The notes beneath the pieces are model-generated. The model was not told where the DNA came from, did not search any database, and worked only from the letters and a program-made list of their open reading frames with translations. Source: Salmonella enterica subsp. diarizonae (GTDB lineage: Bacteria > Pseudomonadota > Gammaproteobacteria > Enterobacterales > Enterobacteriaceae). Taken from it: a DNA stretch of 64,000 nucleotides. Of this stretch, positions 1 to 9,255 are shown piece after piece. The first letter of the stretch is position 1; every line of letters begins with the position of its first letter. A program made the position numbers and the translations under genes. The DNA is taken from contig NZ_VXJV01000012.1 of assembly GCF_008692785.1 (NCBI RefSeq), positions 1-64,000 of the forward strand, read 5' to 3'.

Positions 1-1
1 G

Positions 2-88
2 ACACGGGATGACCTCGATCCTGATAAGGCGCGTACCGTGTCACTGGAGGGGAATTCACTGATGCTGAAAACGTCTGATGATAAATAA
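2..88 (+). CDS. C-terminal fragment of a gene cut by the window edge
   Basis: Frame 2 is open from the first base to a TAA at 86-88 and encodes 28 residues ending LEGNSLMLKTSDDK. Codon use looks coding and no start is present, so this is read as the 3' end of a gene lying mostly outside the window. The tail has the alternating hydrophobic pattern of a beta strand near a C-terminus. I do not recognise the family. It belongs to the same accessory segment as the gene at 301. Confidence 0.4.
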   Translation, partial: TRDDLDPDKARTVSLEGNSLMLKTSDDK

Positions 89-300
89 AGAAAATCATGA
101 AATACGGATGGAAGTTATATGACCAGGGCATAATGAATGTGTGGCTCGTGATTTGAGAATACCACGTTTTCCGCCGTGCGCTGGAAGATACCTGGAAAAG
201 TCAGGAGGGGGAGGATTCCGCGTCGTCATTCAATTTGGTTCAGTACACAACGAGAGCGTTGCTCCCGGATATATTGCTGGTTAAAGGAGTGGATTATTAT

Positions 301-1308
301 ATGGGATGGAAAGGCACCATTCGTTCATTACAGGCGACTTCCCGGCGAATTGAACGTGATGCAGAAAAGCGCAGACGCGAACTGCAAAAGCAGCAAAAAG
401 CGTATGCCCGGATGGCCGAACTGGAACAGGCTGAATATGAAGTTGACGTCTGGAATAATTATATTGATGTATTGCAGTCGGTGCATAAAGGATGCGGAGA
501 TCCTGTTGACTGGCTGTCAATAGCCCGGGCTGATGCCCCTGTGCAGCCTGTTTTTTTCGGTAGCAAAGAAGCGCAGGCCAGACAGGCTGTGCAAAACTAC
601 CGCCCCGGTTTTTTGTCCCGATTGCTGAAGATCGACAGGAAGAAAAAACAGAAACTGAATGAAGCCGTTGACGTCGCGAAAAAGGACGACCAGGATAACT
701 TTGATTCACTCTATCAGCAGTGGCAGCAGGATTCTGCAGATCATGAACAGCAGACCGGAATTGCCACTGGCATTCTGGATGGCGAGCCTCGGGCCAGAAT
801 AAATGCTATTGAGTTTTTCGCTCCGTTTGATGAACTCAGTGAATTGGGGTCATCGATCCACTTCTGTATTGATGAGATATCCGGGGTGTTGCTGGTGACG
901 TTGCATGTTCATGGTGGACATGTCATCCCCACTGAAATTAAATCATTACTGAAAAGCGGGAAACTGTCTGTAAAGAAAATGCCGGTCGGTAAACGGAATG
1001 AATTACTTCAGGATTATATCTGTAGTTGTGTTTTGCGGGTGGCCCGCGAGTTACTTAACCTGCTCCCTGATGACATGGTGATTGTAACTGCTGTGGATGA
1101 ATTGCTGAATACTGCAACGGGCTATCCGGAAGAGTTACCTATTCTTAGTGTGGCTGTAACCAGGCAGGTACTGGATCGTCTGAATATGGATGCCATTGAT
1201 CCTTCTGATTCAATGAATAATTTTGTTCATAATATGAACTTTAAAAAAACGACAGGATTCCGTGCCGTGCCGGAACTGAATCCCGGGCAATTCGTGAGCC
1301 GATCGTGA
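301..1308 (+). CDS. unrecognised coiled-coil protein in serX-linked accessory segment
   Basis: Encodes 335 residues from ATG 301, chosen because an AAAGGAGT ribosome site lies about 9 bases upstream; the frame is also open further back, to about 159. Residues about 10-45 are rich in Arg, Glu, Gln and Lys in heptad-like order and should form a coiled coil. A second charged helical stretch is near residues 125-170. The C-terminal half looks alpha/beta, with a conserved-looking segment around LLKSGKLSVKKMP. There is no signal peptide, membrane segment or catalytic motif that I recognise, so I assign no function. It lies between a truncated gene and an integrase remnant, so it is probably island cargo. 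A hairpin follows the stop. Confidence 0.75.
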   Translation: MGWKGTIRSLQATSRRIERDAEKRRRELQKQQKAYARMAELEQAEYEVDVWNNYIDVLQSVHKGCGDPVDWLSIARADAPVQPVFFGSKEAQARQAVQNYRPGFLSRLLKIDRKKKQKLNEAVDVAKKDDQDNFDSLYQQWQQDSADHEQQTGIATGILDGEPRARINAIEFFAPFDELSELGSSIHFCIDEISGVLLVTLHVHGGHVIPTEIKSLLKSGKLSVKKMPVGKRNELLQDYICSCVLRVARELLNLLPDDMVIVTAVDELLNTATGYPEELPILSVAVTRQVLDRLNMDAIDPSDSMNNFVHNMNFKKTTGFRAVPELNPGQFVSRS

Positions 1309-1313
1309 ATGGT

Positions 1314-1340
1314 TTCTTTGCCCCTGAACGGGGCAAAGAA
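1314..1340. terminator. hairpin between island gene and integrase remnant
   Basis: An 11-bp perfect inverted repeat (TTCTTTGCCCC / GGGGCAAAGAA) with a 5-base loop begins 5 bases after the stop of the preceding gene. There is no clear T run on either side, so it may be only a weak or bidirectional terminator between the two converging genes. Confidence 0.45.
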
Positions 1341-1362
1341 CGACCGGACTTTGGGGGGCATG

Positions 1363-2385
1363 TTACGAGGCCTCCTTAAGGTTGCCTGCATACTGGTAAG
1401 GTGACACATACAGATCCATGCTTGCATCCAGATAATCCGCCCACCACTGCATCATAGCGATCCGCTCCTCCAGATATTTTGCCTTATGAATATAGGCGGC
1501 ACGGACGCTGTTTCTTTCCTGGTGACTCATTTGCTTTTCAATCGCTTCTTTGCTCCACCGTCCCGACTCACTCAGCGCACTGCACGCCATCGCCCGGAAG
1601 CCGTGACCGCAGATCTCTTTTCGGGTGTCGTAGCCCATCACGCGCAATGCTTTGTTGATGGTGTTGTCGCTCATGCACTTGTCCTGGTCGTATTCGCCGG
1701 GGAAAATAAACGCCAGATGCCCGGAGAGCGCTTCAGTTTGTTTCAGGATCGCCATCGCCTGCTCAGACAATGGAACAATGTGCTGCGTTTTCATCTTTGT
1801 ACCACGATGAGAGAAGCGCACGTTTTCGATCTGCTCCCGTTCTACCGGGATTATCCAGAGCTTCTGCTGCCAGTCGATCTCACTCCAGCGGGCAAAGCGC
1901 AGTTCGCTGGAGCGCACAAAGAACAGCAGCGACAGCTTAAGCGCATACCGTGTCAGCAGCCTGCCGGAGTAGTTATCCGTCCGGGATAATAATTCTGGTA
2001 GTTTCTCAAGCGGCAGGGCCGGGTAATGCTGTGTTTCCGGCGGCGTAAATTCACCGTCCAGATCCAGAGCGGGGTTTGATTTGATTAGCTGCTTTTTCAC
2101 CGCATAACGCATGATCCCGGTGACGTAATTTTTCAGCCGCGCGGTGATCTCCAGAAAGCCTTTGTTCTCCACTTTGCGCAGGGTAAACAGCAGATCCTCT
2201 GTGACGATTTGATCGATGTATTTGTCCCCGATATCCGGGAATACATACATTTCCAGCCTGCGCCGGATGTTCGTCGCATAGTGTTCAGACCAGCGCCGGT
2301 GATCGGCATGCCAGTTCATGGCGATCTGGCGGAATGTCTGCCCGTTTTTCTTTTTCTGTCGTTGGGCTGGATAATCGCCCTCTGG
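1363..2385 (-). pseudogene. P4-type tyrosine integrase, N-terminus lost
   Basis: The catalytic part of a P4/CP4-family tyrosine recombinase is intact. In order it has the core-binding stretch (from TFRQIAMNWHAD), the first catalytic Arg in RSSELR, the HGFR motif, the HQE region, the nucleophile Tyr in RAAYIHKAKY, and the family C-terminus MMQWWADYLD. Family members are about 400 residues and begin with a roughly 90-residue DNA arm-binding domain; that part is missing here. Upstream of about 2385 the frame runs into transposase-derived DNA, so the long open frame reaching 2511 is a fusion artefact. It lies about 1.1 kb from tRNA serX, the kind of target this family uses. Probably inactive. The exact junction is uncertain by about 20 bases. 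Confidence 0.85.
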
Positions 2386-3114
2386 AACGCTGGTTTTTAC
2401 GTCCTCTGGTTTCCCTTTTATGAAGATAAAAATGGCCTGAACACCGGGCATATTCCGCCCGGGCAAGCCATCCTGCTCCCGGATATTCCGGGCTTGCTTT
2501 ACCCCGAACATCCGTTATTTTCAGCCATCTTTCGCCATCATGCAGCAGACAGAATTGAACCGTTCCCCTTATGCGGCCAATAAAGTCCCACCCCAGTGAT
2601 TTTATGTGCCGAAACCATGCACTCTGAAACCCCGCATCTGTAATAAGTATGACTTTTGCTTTGGGATTTACGCACCGGTGAAGATCATCGAGAAATTCTT
2701 TTTGTATCAGCGAATTATTTTGCTTTGCTGAAGGTACAAGCCGACTAAGCAGAGGGATTGAACGCCCATCACAGATAAGACTGGCACGAAGGATGTGATA
2801 TTCCTGGACGGGTAACCGCTCCAGTCGACAGCGATAACACACCAGGAAAACTGGCGAGTAAGGAGTGATGTAATATTACGGAATATCAACGGGATATCCT
2901 CATGCAAAGAGGTATTACCTGACAGGCGGTCAACGCGTTTTATCCTGTTTTTGACTTGTGCTGAACCAGGAAGGTAGCGACCGATGCTTGTCAGAGTAAG
3001 TGATACACCACGGGTCAAAGCCACGGTAGCATCAAGAAGAGCATTCTGACGATATTGATGAAACGGGCTCAGAGCGCCACGGAAAAATTTCTGGCATAAT
3101 GTTCGGGCAGGCAT
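2386..3114 (-). pseudogene. IS4-family (IS10-like) transposase remnant, frameshifted and 3'-truncated
   Basis: Two overlapping frames together give the N-terminal half of an IS10-like DDE transposase. The first (from ATG 3114) has the family pattern LTSIGRYLPG, NRIKRVDRL and the first catalytic Asp in VDWSG. The second continues with YHILRASLICDGRS, the second Asp in ITDAGFQSAWF, KSLGWDFIGRIRG and GRKNQRS. A frameshift lies near 2800-2815. Similarity stops just after GRKNQRS, where the integrase sequence begins, so the last roughly 200 residues, including the catalytic Glu, are absent. The element cannot transpose by itself. It records an IS insertion into the integrase gene followed by deletion. 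Confidence 0.85.
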
Positions 3115-3170
3115 AGAGGTGATCTCATTGAATTTGTTAGCGCAATCAGTAGATCACAAAACTCTATGCC
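3110..3170. repeat. imperfect inverted repeat at start of IS remnant
   Basis: GGCATAGAG (3110-3118) is answered by CTCTATGCC (3162-3170), and GATCT (3121-3125) by AGATC (3151-3155), so the 61 bases can fold into a long interrupted hairpin. It overlaps the transposase start codon at its left edge. It may include the outer end of the insertion sequence, or be the end of an older inserted segment. No second copy is present in the window to define the IS terminus. Confidence 0.5.
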
Positions 3171-3218
3171 TGTCTTTTTTTCTGGGGATTCCTCAGCCTG
3201 TAGGGTGGCTTTAGGTGA

Positions 3219-3637
3219 AAAAAAAGCCCGTACTTTCGTACGAGCTCTTTCTTTAAGATGGCGGTGAGGGGGGGATTGACTCGCTGCGCTCGCCCTGCGG
3301 GCAGTCTCCTCGCAGGCTCGTCGTCTGTCCAACTGGCTGCGCCAGTTGTCGAACCCCGGTCGGGTGTTCTCATCCCCCCGGTAAGGTGACTTAATGAGAA
3401 AAAAAGCCCGTACTTTCGTACGAGCTCTTTCTTTAAGATGGCGGTGAGGGGGGGATTGACTCGCTGCGCTCGCCCTGCGGGCAGTCTCCTCGCAGGCTCG
3501 TCGTCTGTCCAACTGGCTGCGCCAGTTGTCGAACCCCGGTCGGGTGTTCTCATCCCCCCGGTAAGGTGACTTAATGAGAAAAAAAGCCCGTACTTTCGTA
3601 CGAGCTCTTTCTTTAAGATGGCGGTGAGGGGGGGATT
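3219..3637 (-). repeat. 180-bp tandem repeats derived from the tRNA-Ser 3' end
   Basis: Two full 180-bp units (3219-3398 and 3399-3578) appear identical by eye, and a third partial copy (3579-3637) runs into serX itself. Read on the minus strand, each unit contains the last 19 bases of the tRNA including CCA, then the tRNA terminator hairpin, then about 120 bp with several short palindromes (for example AACTGGC/GCCAGTT). The bases before 3219 resemble the unit end in diverged form, suggesting an older copy. The arrangement closely parallels the rtT repeats of about 178 bp behind E. coli tyrT, which also carry 19 bases of tRNA tail. Open frames across this region are repeat artefacts. Confidence 0.9.
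3579..3610 (-). terminator. serX rho-independent terminator (copied in each repeat)
   Basis: On the minus strand a stem AGCTCGTAC / GTACGGGCT closed by a GAAA tetraloop is followed by seven or more T. It begins about 12 bases after the tRNA CCA end. Identical copies lie at 3399-3430 and 3219-3250 because the terminator is part of the 180-bp repeat. Confidence 0.9.
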
Positions 3638-3706
3638 CGAACCCCCGATACGTTGCCGTATACACACTTTCCAGGCGTGCTCCTTCAGCCACTCGGACAC
3701 CTCACC
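3619..3706 (-). tRNA. serX: tRNA-Ser (anticodon GGA)
   Basis: The 88-base gene on the minus strand starts GGTGAGGTGTCCGAGTGG and ends with an encoded CCA. It folds as a class II tRNA: 7-bp acceptor stem (GGTGAGG with CCTCACC), an anticodon stem-loop carrying GGA flanked by T and A, a long variable arm as expected for tRNA-Ser, and the T-loop GGTTCGAATCC. It decodes UCC and UCU. The 3' end faces the accessory segment and is repeated downstream; tRNA 3' ends are common integration targets for P4-type integrases such as the remnant at 1363. Confidence 0.97.
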
Positions 3707-3740
3707 AAATTGTCGCTCCAGCATTACTGGAACGGGCGCT

Positions 3741-3769
3741 AATGTAGGGAAATATCCTTTCTACGTCAA
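3741..3769 (-). promoter_or_regulatory. sigma-70 promoter of serX
   Basis: On the minus strand TTGACG (3764-3769) and TACATT (3741-3746) are separated by 17 bases, followed by a GC-rich discriminator (GCGCCCG) typical of stringently controlled stable-RNA promoters. The tRNA begins about 35 bases downstream. Confidence 0.75.
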
Positions 3770-3941
3770 TCAACTTTTTTTAAAAAAAACGCGTTTATAC
3801 AAACTTCCACCAATCTGTGGCTTTAATAAGCGAAAACTGCTTTTTTTGCCCGCGCCGGGAAATTTGCTATGCTGCACATCCCGTTGAAAACGCTGACAGC
3901 AGGCGCAATCACATTCCGCACAATACTGCTCAGGAGATAAC

Positions 3942-4880
3942 ATGGAGATAATTTTTTATCACCCGACATTTAACGCCGCCTGGTGGGTGAATGCGCTGGA
4001 GAAGGTCTTCCCTCATGCGCGCGTTCGTGAATGGAAGGCCGGTGATAACAACCCCGCAGACTATGCGCTTGTATGGCAGCCCCCGGTTGAAATGCTGGCC
4101 GGAAGACGGTTAAAAGCCGTCTTTGCGCTGGGCGCGGGGGTGGATTCAATTCTGAGTAAATTAAATGCGCATCCGGAAATGCTGGATGCCTCCATTCCTC
4201 TATTCCGCCTGGAAGATACCGGTATGGTCCTGCAAATGCAGGAATATGCCGTCAGCCAGGTATTACACTGGTTCCGTCGTTTCGATGATTATCAGTCGCT
4301 GAAAAATCAGGCGATATGGAAACCGTTGCCGGAATATACCCGCGAGGAATTTAGCGTCGGTATCATGGGCGCAGGGGTACTGGGCTCAAAAGTGGCAGAA
4401 AGTCTACAGGTGTGGGGGTTCCCGTTACGTTGCTGGAGTCGTAGCCGCAAATCCTGGCCTGGCGTGGAAAGTTATGCTGGGCGTGAAGAACTGCGCGCTT
4501 TCCTGAACCAGACTCGGGTGCTGATTAACCTGCTGCCGAATACGGCCCAAACGGTGGGAATTATCAATAGCGAATTGTTGGATCAATTGCCGGATGGCGC
4601 TTACGTGCTGAATCTCGCGCGCGGTATTCATGTTCAGGAGACGGATTTGCTTGCCGCGCTTGATAGCGGCAAGCTAAAAGGCGCGATGTTGGATGTCTTT
4701 AGCCAGGAACCGTTACCGCAGGAAAGCCCATTATGGCACCATCCGCGAGTCGCCATGACGCCGCATATTGCGGCAGTAACCCGTCCGGCAGAAGCCATCG
4801 ATTATATTGCCCGCACCATTACCCAGCTGGCGAAGGGGGAGTTGGTGACGGGGCAAGTGGACCGTGCGAGAGGATACTGA
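3942..4880 (+). CDS. ghrA: glyoxylate/hydroxypyruvate reductase A
   Basis: This 312-residue protein of the D-2-hydroxyacid dehydrogenase family reduces glyoxylate to glycolate and hydroxypyruvate to D-glycerate with NADPH in the cytosol. The nucleotide-binding glycine motif is [10 protein letters not shown] near residue 138. The catalytic Arg is in NLARGIHV, the Glu in SQEPLP and the His in [10 protein letters not shown], in the usual order. Length matches E. coli GhrA. The ATG is preceded by AGGAG. It is the first gene of a rightward series with ycdX and ycdY, although the 84-base gap to ycdX may hold a separate promoter. Confidence 0.97.
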   Translation: MEIIFYHPTFNAAWWVNALEKVFPHARVREWKAGDNNPADYALVWQPPVEMLAGRRLKAVFALGAGVDSILSKLNAHPEMLDASIPLFRLEDTGMVLQMQEYAVSQVLHWFRRFDDYQSLKNQAIWKPLPEYTREEFSVGIMGAGVLGSKVAESLQVWGFPLRCWSRSRKSWPGVESYAGREELRAFLNQTRVLINLLPNTAQTVGIINSELLDQLPDGAYVLNLARGIHVQETDLLAALDSGKLKGAMLDVFSQEPLPQESPLWHHPRVAMTPHIAAVTRPAEAIDYIARTITQLAKGELVTGQVDRARGY

Positions 4881-4949
4881 CATCAACCCGGCGTGGGCCG
4901 GGTTTCGCTAAAAAACGCTGGCGATACCTGCTATCCTTGTCGGAAATGA

Positions 4950-5702
<753 letters not shown>

Positions 5703-5725
5703 TCGTTATTTACGGGAAGATATCA

Positions 5726-6280
5726 ATGAATGAGTTTTCAATCCTGTGCCGTGTGCTGGGATCGTTGTATTACCGCCAACCGCAAGATCCTTTACTGGTT
5801 CCGCTGTTTACGTTAATCCGTGAAGGTAAGCTGGCGGCAAACTGGCCGCTGGAGCAGGATGACATGCTGGCGCGTTTACAGAAAAGCTGTGATATCACGC
5901 AGATTTCCACCGATTACAACGCGTTATTTGTCGGGGAAGAGTGCGCGGTACCGCCATACCGCAGCGCGTGGATCGAAGGCGCGGAAGAGTCTGAGGTGCG
6001 CGCTTTTTTAACGTCGCGAGGGATGCCGCTGGGCGATACGCCTGCCGATCACATTGGCACTTTATTGCTCGCTGCCTCCTGGCTGGAAGATCAGTCTGCC
6101 GAAGATGAAAGTGAAGCGCTGGAAACCTTATTTGCCGATTATTTGCTTCCCTGGTGCAATACCTTCCTTGGTAAAGTTGAAGCTCATGCCGTTACGCCAT
6201 TCTGGCGCACCCTGGCGCCACTAACGCGTGATGCGATAGGGGCCATGTGGGATGAACTTCAGGAAGAAGATGAAGAATAA
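5726..6280 (+). CDS. ycdY: TorD/DmsD-family chaperone-like protein YcdY
   Basis: 184 residues, all-helical, related to the redox-enzyme maturation chaperones TorD, DmsD and NarJ. The ATG at 5726 is preferred because it gives the family length and follows GGGAAGA; the frame is open upstream within ycdX. In E. coli YcdY has been reported to stimulate the phosphatase YcdX, encoded just upstream, rather than to serve a molybdoenzyme. The C-terminus is strongly acidic (DELQEEDEE). It acts in the cytosol. Confidence 0.93.
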   Translation: MNEFSILCRVLGSLYYRQPQDPLLVPLFTLIREGKLAANWPLEQDDMLARLQKSCDITQISTDYNALFVGEECAVPPYRSAWIEGAEESEVRAFLTSRGMPLGDTPADHIGTLLLAASWLEDQSAEDESEALETLFADYLLPWCNTFLGKVEAHAVTPFWRTLAPLTRDAIGAMWDELQEEDEE

Positions 6281-6380
6281 TGTGATGTTAATCACTTTAA
6301 ACTGTAACTCGTTTTATTAAATTGCATAAAATGTGTGCGCGATCTCATTAATTGGGCGCTTTTCTGCTATGATGCGCACC

Positions 6381-6863
6381 ATGAACATACTTCTTTCTAT
6401 TGCTATCACGACGGGCATCCTTTCTGGAATATGGGGATGGGTGGCCGTCTCCCTGGGGTTGCTAAGCTGGGCCGGTTTTTTAGGTTGCACGGCTTATTTC
6501 GCCTGTCCGCAGGGCGGCTTTAAGGGATTGTTGATTTCCGCCTGTACGCTGTTAAGCGGTATGGTGTGGGCGCTGGTCATTATTCACGGCAGCGCGCTGG
6601 CGCCGCATCTGGAAATTGTCAGTTACGTGTTGACGGGGATCGTGGCATTCCTGATGTGTATTCAGGCAAAGCAGCTATTGCTTTCTTTTGTACCGGGAAC
6701 ATTTATCGGCGCCTGTGCGACATTTGCAGGACAGGGTGACTAGCGGTTGGTGTTACCGTCGCTGGCGCTGGGGCTAATCTTTGGCTATGCCATGAAAAAT
6801 AGTGGGCTATGGCTGGCATCACGTCGCGAGCAACATTCAGCGCATACGGCGGTCACAAAATAA
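6381..6863 (+). pseudogene. ycdZ: inner-membrane protein YcdZ with in-frame amber codon
   Basis: ATG 6381 begins a DUF1097-type membrane protein with about five hydrophobic segments (first MNILLSIAITTG). Codon 121 (6741-6743) is TAG where the family has Trp (GQGDW), a single G-to-A change. Translation in the same frame then continues without interruption through LVLPSLALGLIFGYAMKNSG to a natural stop at 6861-6863, giving an expected length of 160 residues. The truncated product would lack its last membrane segment. The function of the intact protein is unknown; the neighbouring curli operon is on the other strand. Either a recent pseudogene or a sequencing error. Confidence 0.85.
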
Positions 6864-6893
6864 AAAAGCGTGGGGTTCTTCCCCACGCTTTTT
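6862..6893. terminator. bidirectional terminator between ycdZ and csgG
   Basis: A-rich AAAAAGCGTGGGG pairs with CCCCACGCTTTTT around a TTCT loop, with T runs in both directions. It serves the converging ycdZ and csgDEFG transcripts. Confidence 0.92.
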
Positions 6894-6901
6894 CGTATTC
6901 A

Positions 6902-7735
6902 TCAGGATTCTGGTGGCACTGACAGCTCACGGTATTTTACCAGAATATCATTTTGCCTGTCCGCTTTATTCTGCAAATCCCACAGTCCGCGATCGATACC
7001 ATCGTTAATGAGGAAGATAACGCCGGTTTCAATGGCTGACATTAGACACAGCATCACCGGTTCGTTCGAGGTGTAGCCGATTTCGCCTTCCAGTAAGCGC
7101 TGGTAATCAATAAAGCGGAACACGCCCGCCTGTACTTCATAGGAAAGGATGGTTTTACTGGTATTCACCGAAGAAAGGATTTCGCCCGTGCTGACGTTAA
7201 CCACGCGCAGATTGACAGCAATCTGATCCAACTGATATTGCGTATCAGCGCCAATACCGAAATATCTTGCGCCGGCCCCGCCGGATTTGACGTTGCTTTC
7301 ATAACCAATAATAGAACCCTCCACCATAATATTTGCCGCCGTCAGCGACTGAAGCGGGATACGGTTATTCATCGCCACGGTACCGTTTTCCTGGGCTGCG
7401 CGAATGATTTTTCGTTCATTCAAAAGATTCTGTAAGCCCTGTCGTTCCAGTGGGATAAACCAGCGCGAATCTTTCAGCGCGGTAACCAACATAGCCGTTG
7501 CGCTCTGCGGCACAGCCGTGGAAAAGTTACTTGCCGGGTAAGGTTTAAATTGGCCCGTTTCATCCTGAATGTTATATACCGAAACAAAGATCTTACCGGT
7601 GGGTACAGGCAAGTGCGTCAAATCTTTGTAACTTTGTGCGCGGGGCATTAATGTCGGTTTCGCAGCTTGTTTAGGCGGGGCAGTTAAGCATCCACTCAAC
7701 AATAAAACGGCAACCAAAATAAGTAAGCGCGGCAT
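6902..7735 (-). CDS. csgG: curli secretion channel lipoprotein CsgG
   Basis: 277-residue outer-membrane lipoprotein that forms the nonameric pore exporting CsgA and CsgB. The N-terminal signal peptide ends in the lipobox LSGC, putting the lipidated Cys at residue 16. The constriction-loop region (KPYPASNFSTAVPQ) and the transmembrane hairpins match the family throughout, and length is as in E. coli. Last gene of csgDEFG; the ATG lies 26 bases after the csgF stop. Expression follows the csgD promoter. A terminator lies 9 bases after its stop. Confidence 0.98.
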   Translation of the reverse strand: MPRLLILVAVLLLSGCLTAPPKQAAKPTLMPRAQSYKDLTHLPVPTGKIFVSVYNIQDETGQFKPYPASNFSTAVPQSATAMLVTALKDSRWFIPLERQGLQNLLNERKIIRAAQENGTVAMNNRIPLQSLTAANIMVEGSIIGYESNVKSGGAGARYFGIGADTQYQLDQIAVNLRVVNVSTGEILSSVNTSKTILSYEVQAGVFRFIDYQRLLEGEIGYTSNEPVMLCLMSAIETGVIFLINDGIDRGLWDLQNKADRQNDILVKYRELSVPPES

Positions 7736-7761
7736 GATTTATATCCTTTAGTGACTGTAGC

Positions 7762-8178
7762 TTAAAAATCGGTTGACTGAGTTTGTAAACCTGACACTTC
7801 GATAGTCGAGGTTCTTCCCGTTTTTCTGTCCGTGACGTTGAGCTGGAGCTGTCCGTCGCGATTAGCGATATCGATAATAAAATCGTTGGTCACCATACGT
7901 CCTGGTTTCCCGGTATTAATATTGGTCAACAAGCCGCCCAGAATTTGTGATTGAATAGCCTGCGTAAAGTTATCCAACGCTGAGGGGGTTTCGATACCAA
8001 AATCGTCATCATAATTGGGGTCTTTATATGAATTTTGCGCCTGGGCGCTATTCAATAAAAAGGAGCCGTTATTGGGATTACCGCCAAAGTTAGGATTACG
8101 GAACTGGAACGTCATATTTCCGGCCCAGGTTAATGGCGAAAAAAGCATGAGCAGCACTACTGCATGTTTAATACGCAT
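7762..8178 (-). CDS. csgF: curli nucleation anchor CsgF
   Basis: 138 residues with a cleavable signal peptide ending near LTWAG. The mature N-terminus ([15 protein letters not shown]) is the segment known to insert into the CsgG pore; the C-terminal part holds the CsgB nucleator at the cell surface. Located between csgE and csgG in the usual order. Nothing unusual in length or sequence. Confidence 0.97.
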   Translation of the reverse strand: MRIKHAVVLLMLFSPLTWAGNMTFQFRNPNFGGNPNNGSFLLNSAQAQNSYKDPNYDDDFGIETPSALDNFTQAIQSQILGGLLTNINTGKPGRMVTNDFIIDIANRDGQLQLNVTDRKTGRTSTIEVSGLQTQSTDF

Positions 8179-8204
8179 GACAGCCTCCGGATAAAAATCA
8201 TGTT

Positions 8205-8600
8205 TTAGAATTCATCACGCGCTAAATCACTCGTACTTAATAGCGTTTGATCTATTTGTCGGCGATTTAATGCTTCCTCTGTTTGCGCTAATGCGAAGAC
8301 TACGGTTTTCTCGAAGTCTCTTTTCATTGGAAATAAAAAGGTCTGGAAAATAACGCTCTGATTTACCGTTATGGTGATCCAGCTTCCCCAACGCGCACTG
8401 GGTCTTTCATTAATGGTCAGATTACCGGTGTACTCGCTTTCCCATTTGTCGCTGAATGCACGATAGAAATCATGTCCTATCGAAGAGACGGTATGGTCGG
8501 TTAATAATCCGGGAACCTCGACCTCAACTTCATTGGCATACAGGTTTCCGGTAGCGAACAGTAACTCTGCTGCTACCATCCAGCTCAGATAGCGTTTCAT
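8205..8600 (-). CDS. csgE: curli secretion specificity factor CsgE
   Basis: 131 residues with a signal peptide (to about residue 22, NLYA). CsgE forms a periplasmic nonamer that caps CsgG and selects curli subunits. The mature chain begins [11 protein letters not shown], matching the family. Its start lies only 4 bases downstream of the csgD stop, implying translational coupling in the csgDEFG operon. Confidence 0.97.
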   Translation of the reverse strand: MKRYLSWMVAAELLFATGNLYANEVEVEVPGLLTDHTVSSIGHDFYRAFSDKWESEYTGNLTINERPSARWGSWITITVNQSVIFQTFLFPMKRDFEKTVVFALAQTEEALNRRQIDQTLLSTSDLARDEF

Positions 8601-8604
8601 GGCC

Positions 8605-9255
8605 TTACCGCCTGAGATTATCGTTTGCCCATGAAACTGCCTGGGTACGATTCTTGACAGCTATCTTTTTGAAAAGATTATAAAGATGTGTCTTAACCGT
8701 ATTCTCGCTGATAAATAGCGACCTGGCGATTTCATTATTAGATGCGCCAATACGTAACTTATTGAGGATCTCTTTTTCACGATGGGTCAGTAATGCTGAC
8801 TCGGTACTGTTGTAGCGGTAATTCCCTGAGTGTGTAATCAGGTAACTGGCTAATTTTTGTGAAAAATAGCACTCGCCTCGCAGAATTCCCTGTAATCCGC
8901 TGACCACGTGTTCCTGGTCTTCGGCGGCGTAAAACACGCCGTTAATATGAGGCCAGTTTTCAATTTCACGGTAGGGGTAATCGTCAGGGGTATTTAACAA
9001 TAATGTTTTTATATTATTGTTTTTCCGACTTAAATTATCCTGCCAATAGTGGATAAGCTTCTTATCCGCTTCCATCATATCTATTAAAACAATACAACCA
9101 GCAGAAATATCTTCCAGAGAACGTTGAATATTATGCAGTTTTCCGGCTAAGGCCAGCGATTGTTTTAAATGTTGCAATAATGCCGTAGCTTGCAGGGATG
9201 GCTTTGTGATCAACAATAGTGTATGACCATGACTACTATGGACTTCATTAAACAT
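8605..9255 (-). CDS. csgD: biofilm master regulator CsgD
   Basis: 216-residue LuxR/FixJ-type activator of csgBAC and of adrA-driven cellulose synthesis. ATG 9255 ([13 protein letters not shown]) gives the family length; the 9-codon upstream extension has no support. The N-terminal receiver-like domain lacks a canonical phosphorylation pocket. The C-terminal helix-turn-helix is clear from [15 protein letters not shown] through [15 protein letters not shown]. It heads csgDEFG and has a leader of about 148 bases, known in enterics as the target of several small RNAs (OmrA/B, RprA, GcvB). Confidence 0.97.
   Translation of the reverse strand: MFNEVHSSHGHTLLLITKPSLQATALLQHLKQSLALAGKLHNIQRSLEDISAGCIVLIDMMEADKKLIHYWQDNLSRKNNNIKTLLLNTPDDYPYREIENWPHINGVFYAAEDQEHVVSGLQGILRGECYFSQKLASYLITHSGNYRYNSTESALLTHREKEILNKLRIGASNNEIARSLFISENTVKTHLYNLFKKIAVKNRTQAVSWANDNLRR

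Noticed and set aside
3219-3578. Possible CRISPR array
   Set aside because: Regularly spaced identical repeats were seen, but the whole 180-bp unit repeats with no unique spacers and no cas genes are near.
3069-3724. Two long overlapping open frames (207 and 186 codons) on the minus strand across serX
   Set aside because: They consist of the tRNA gene and its 180-bp repeats; the protein repeats itself every 60 residues because the DNA does. No ribosome site or family match.
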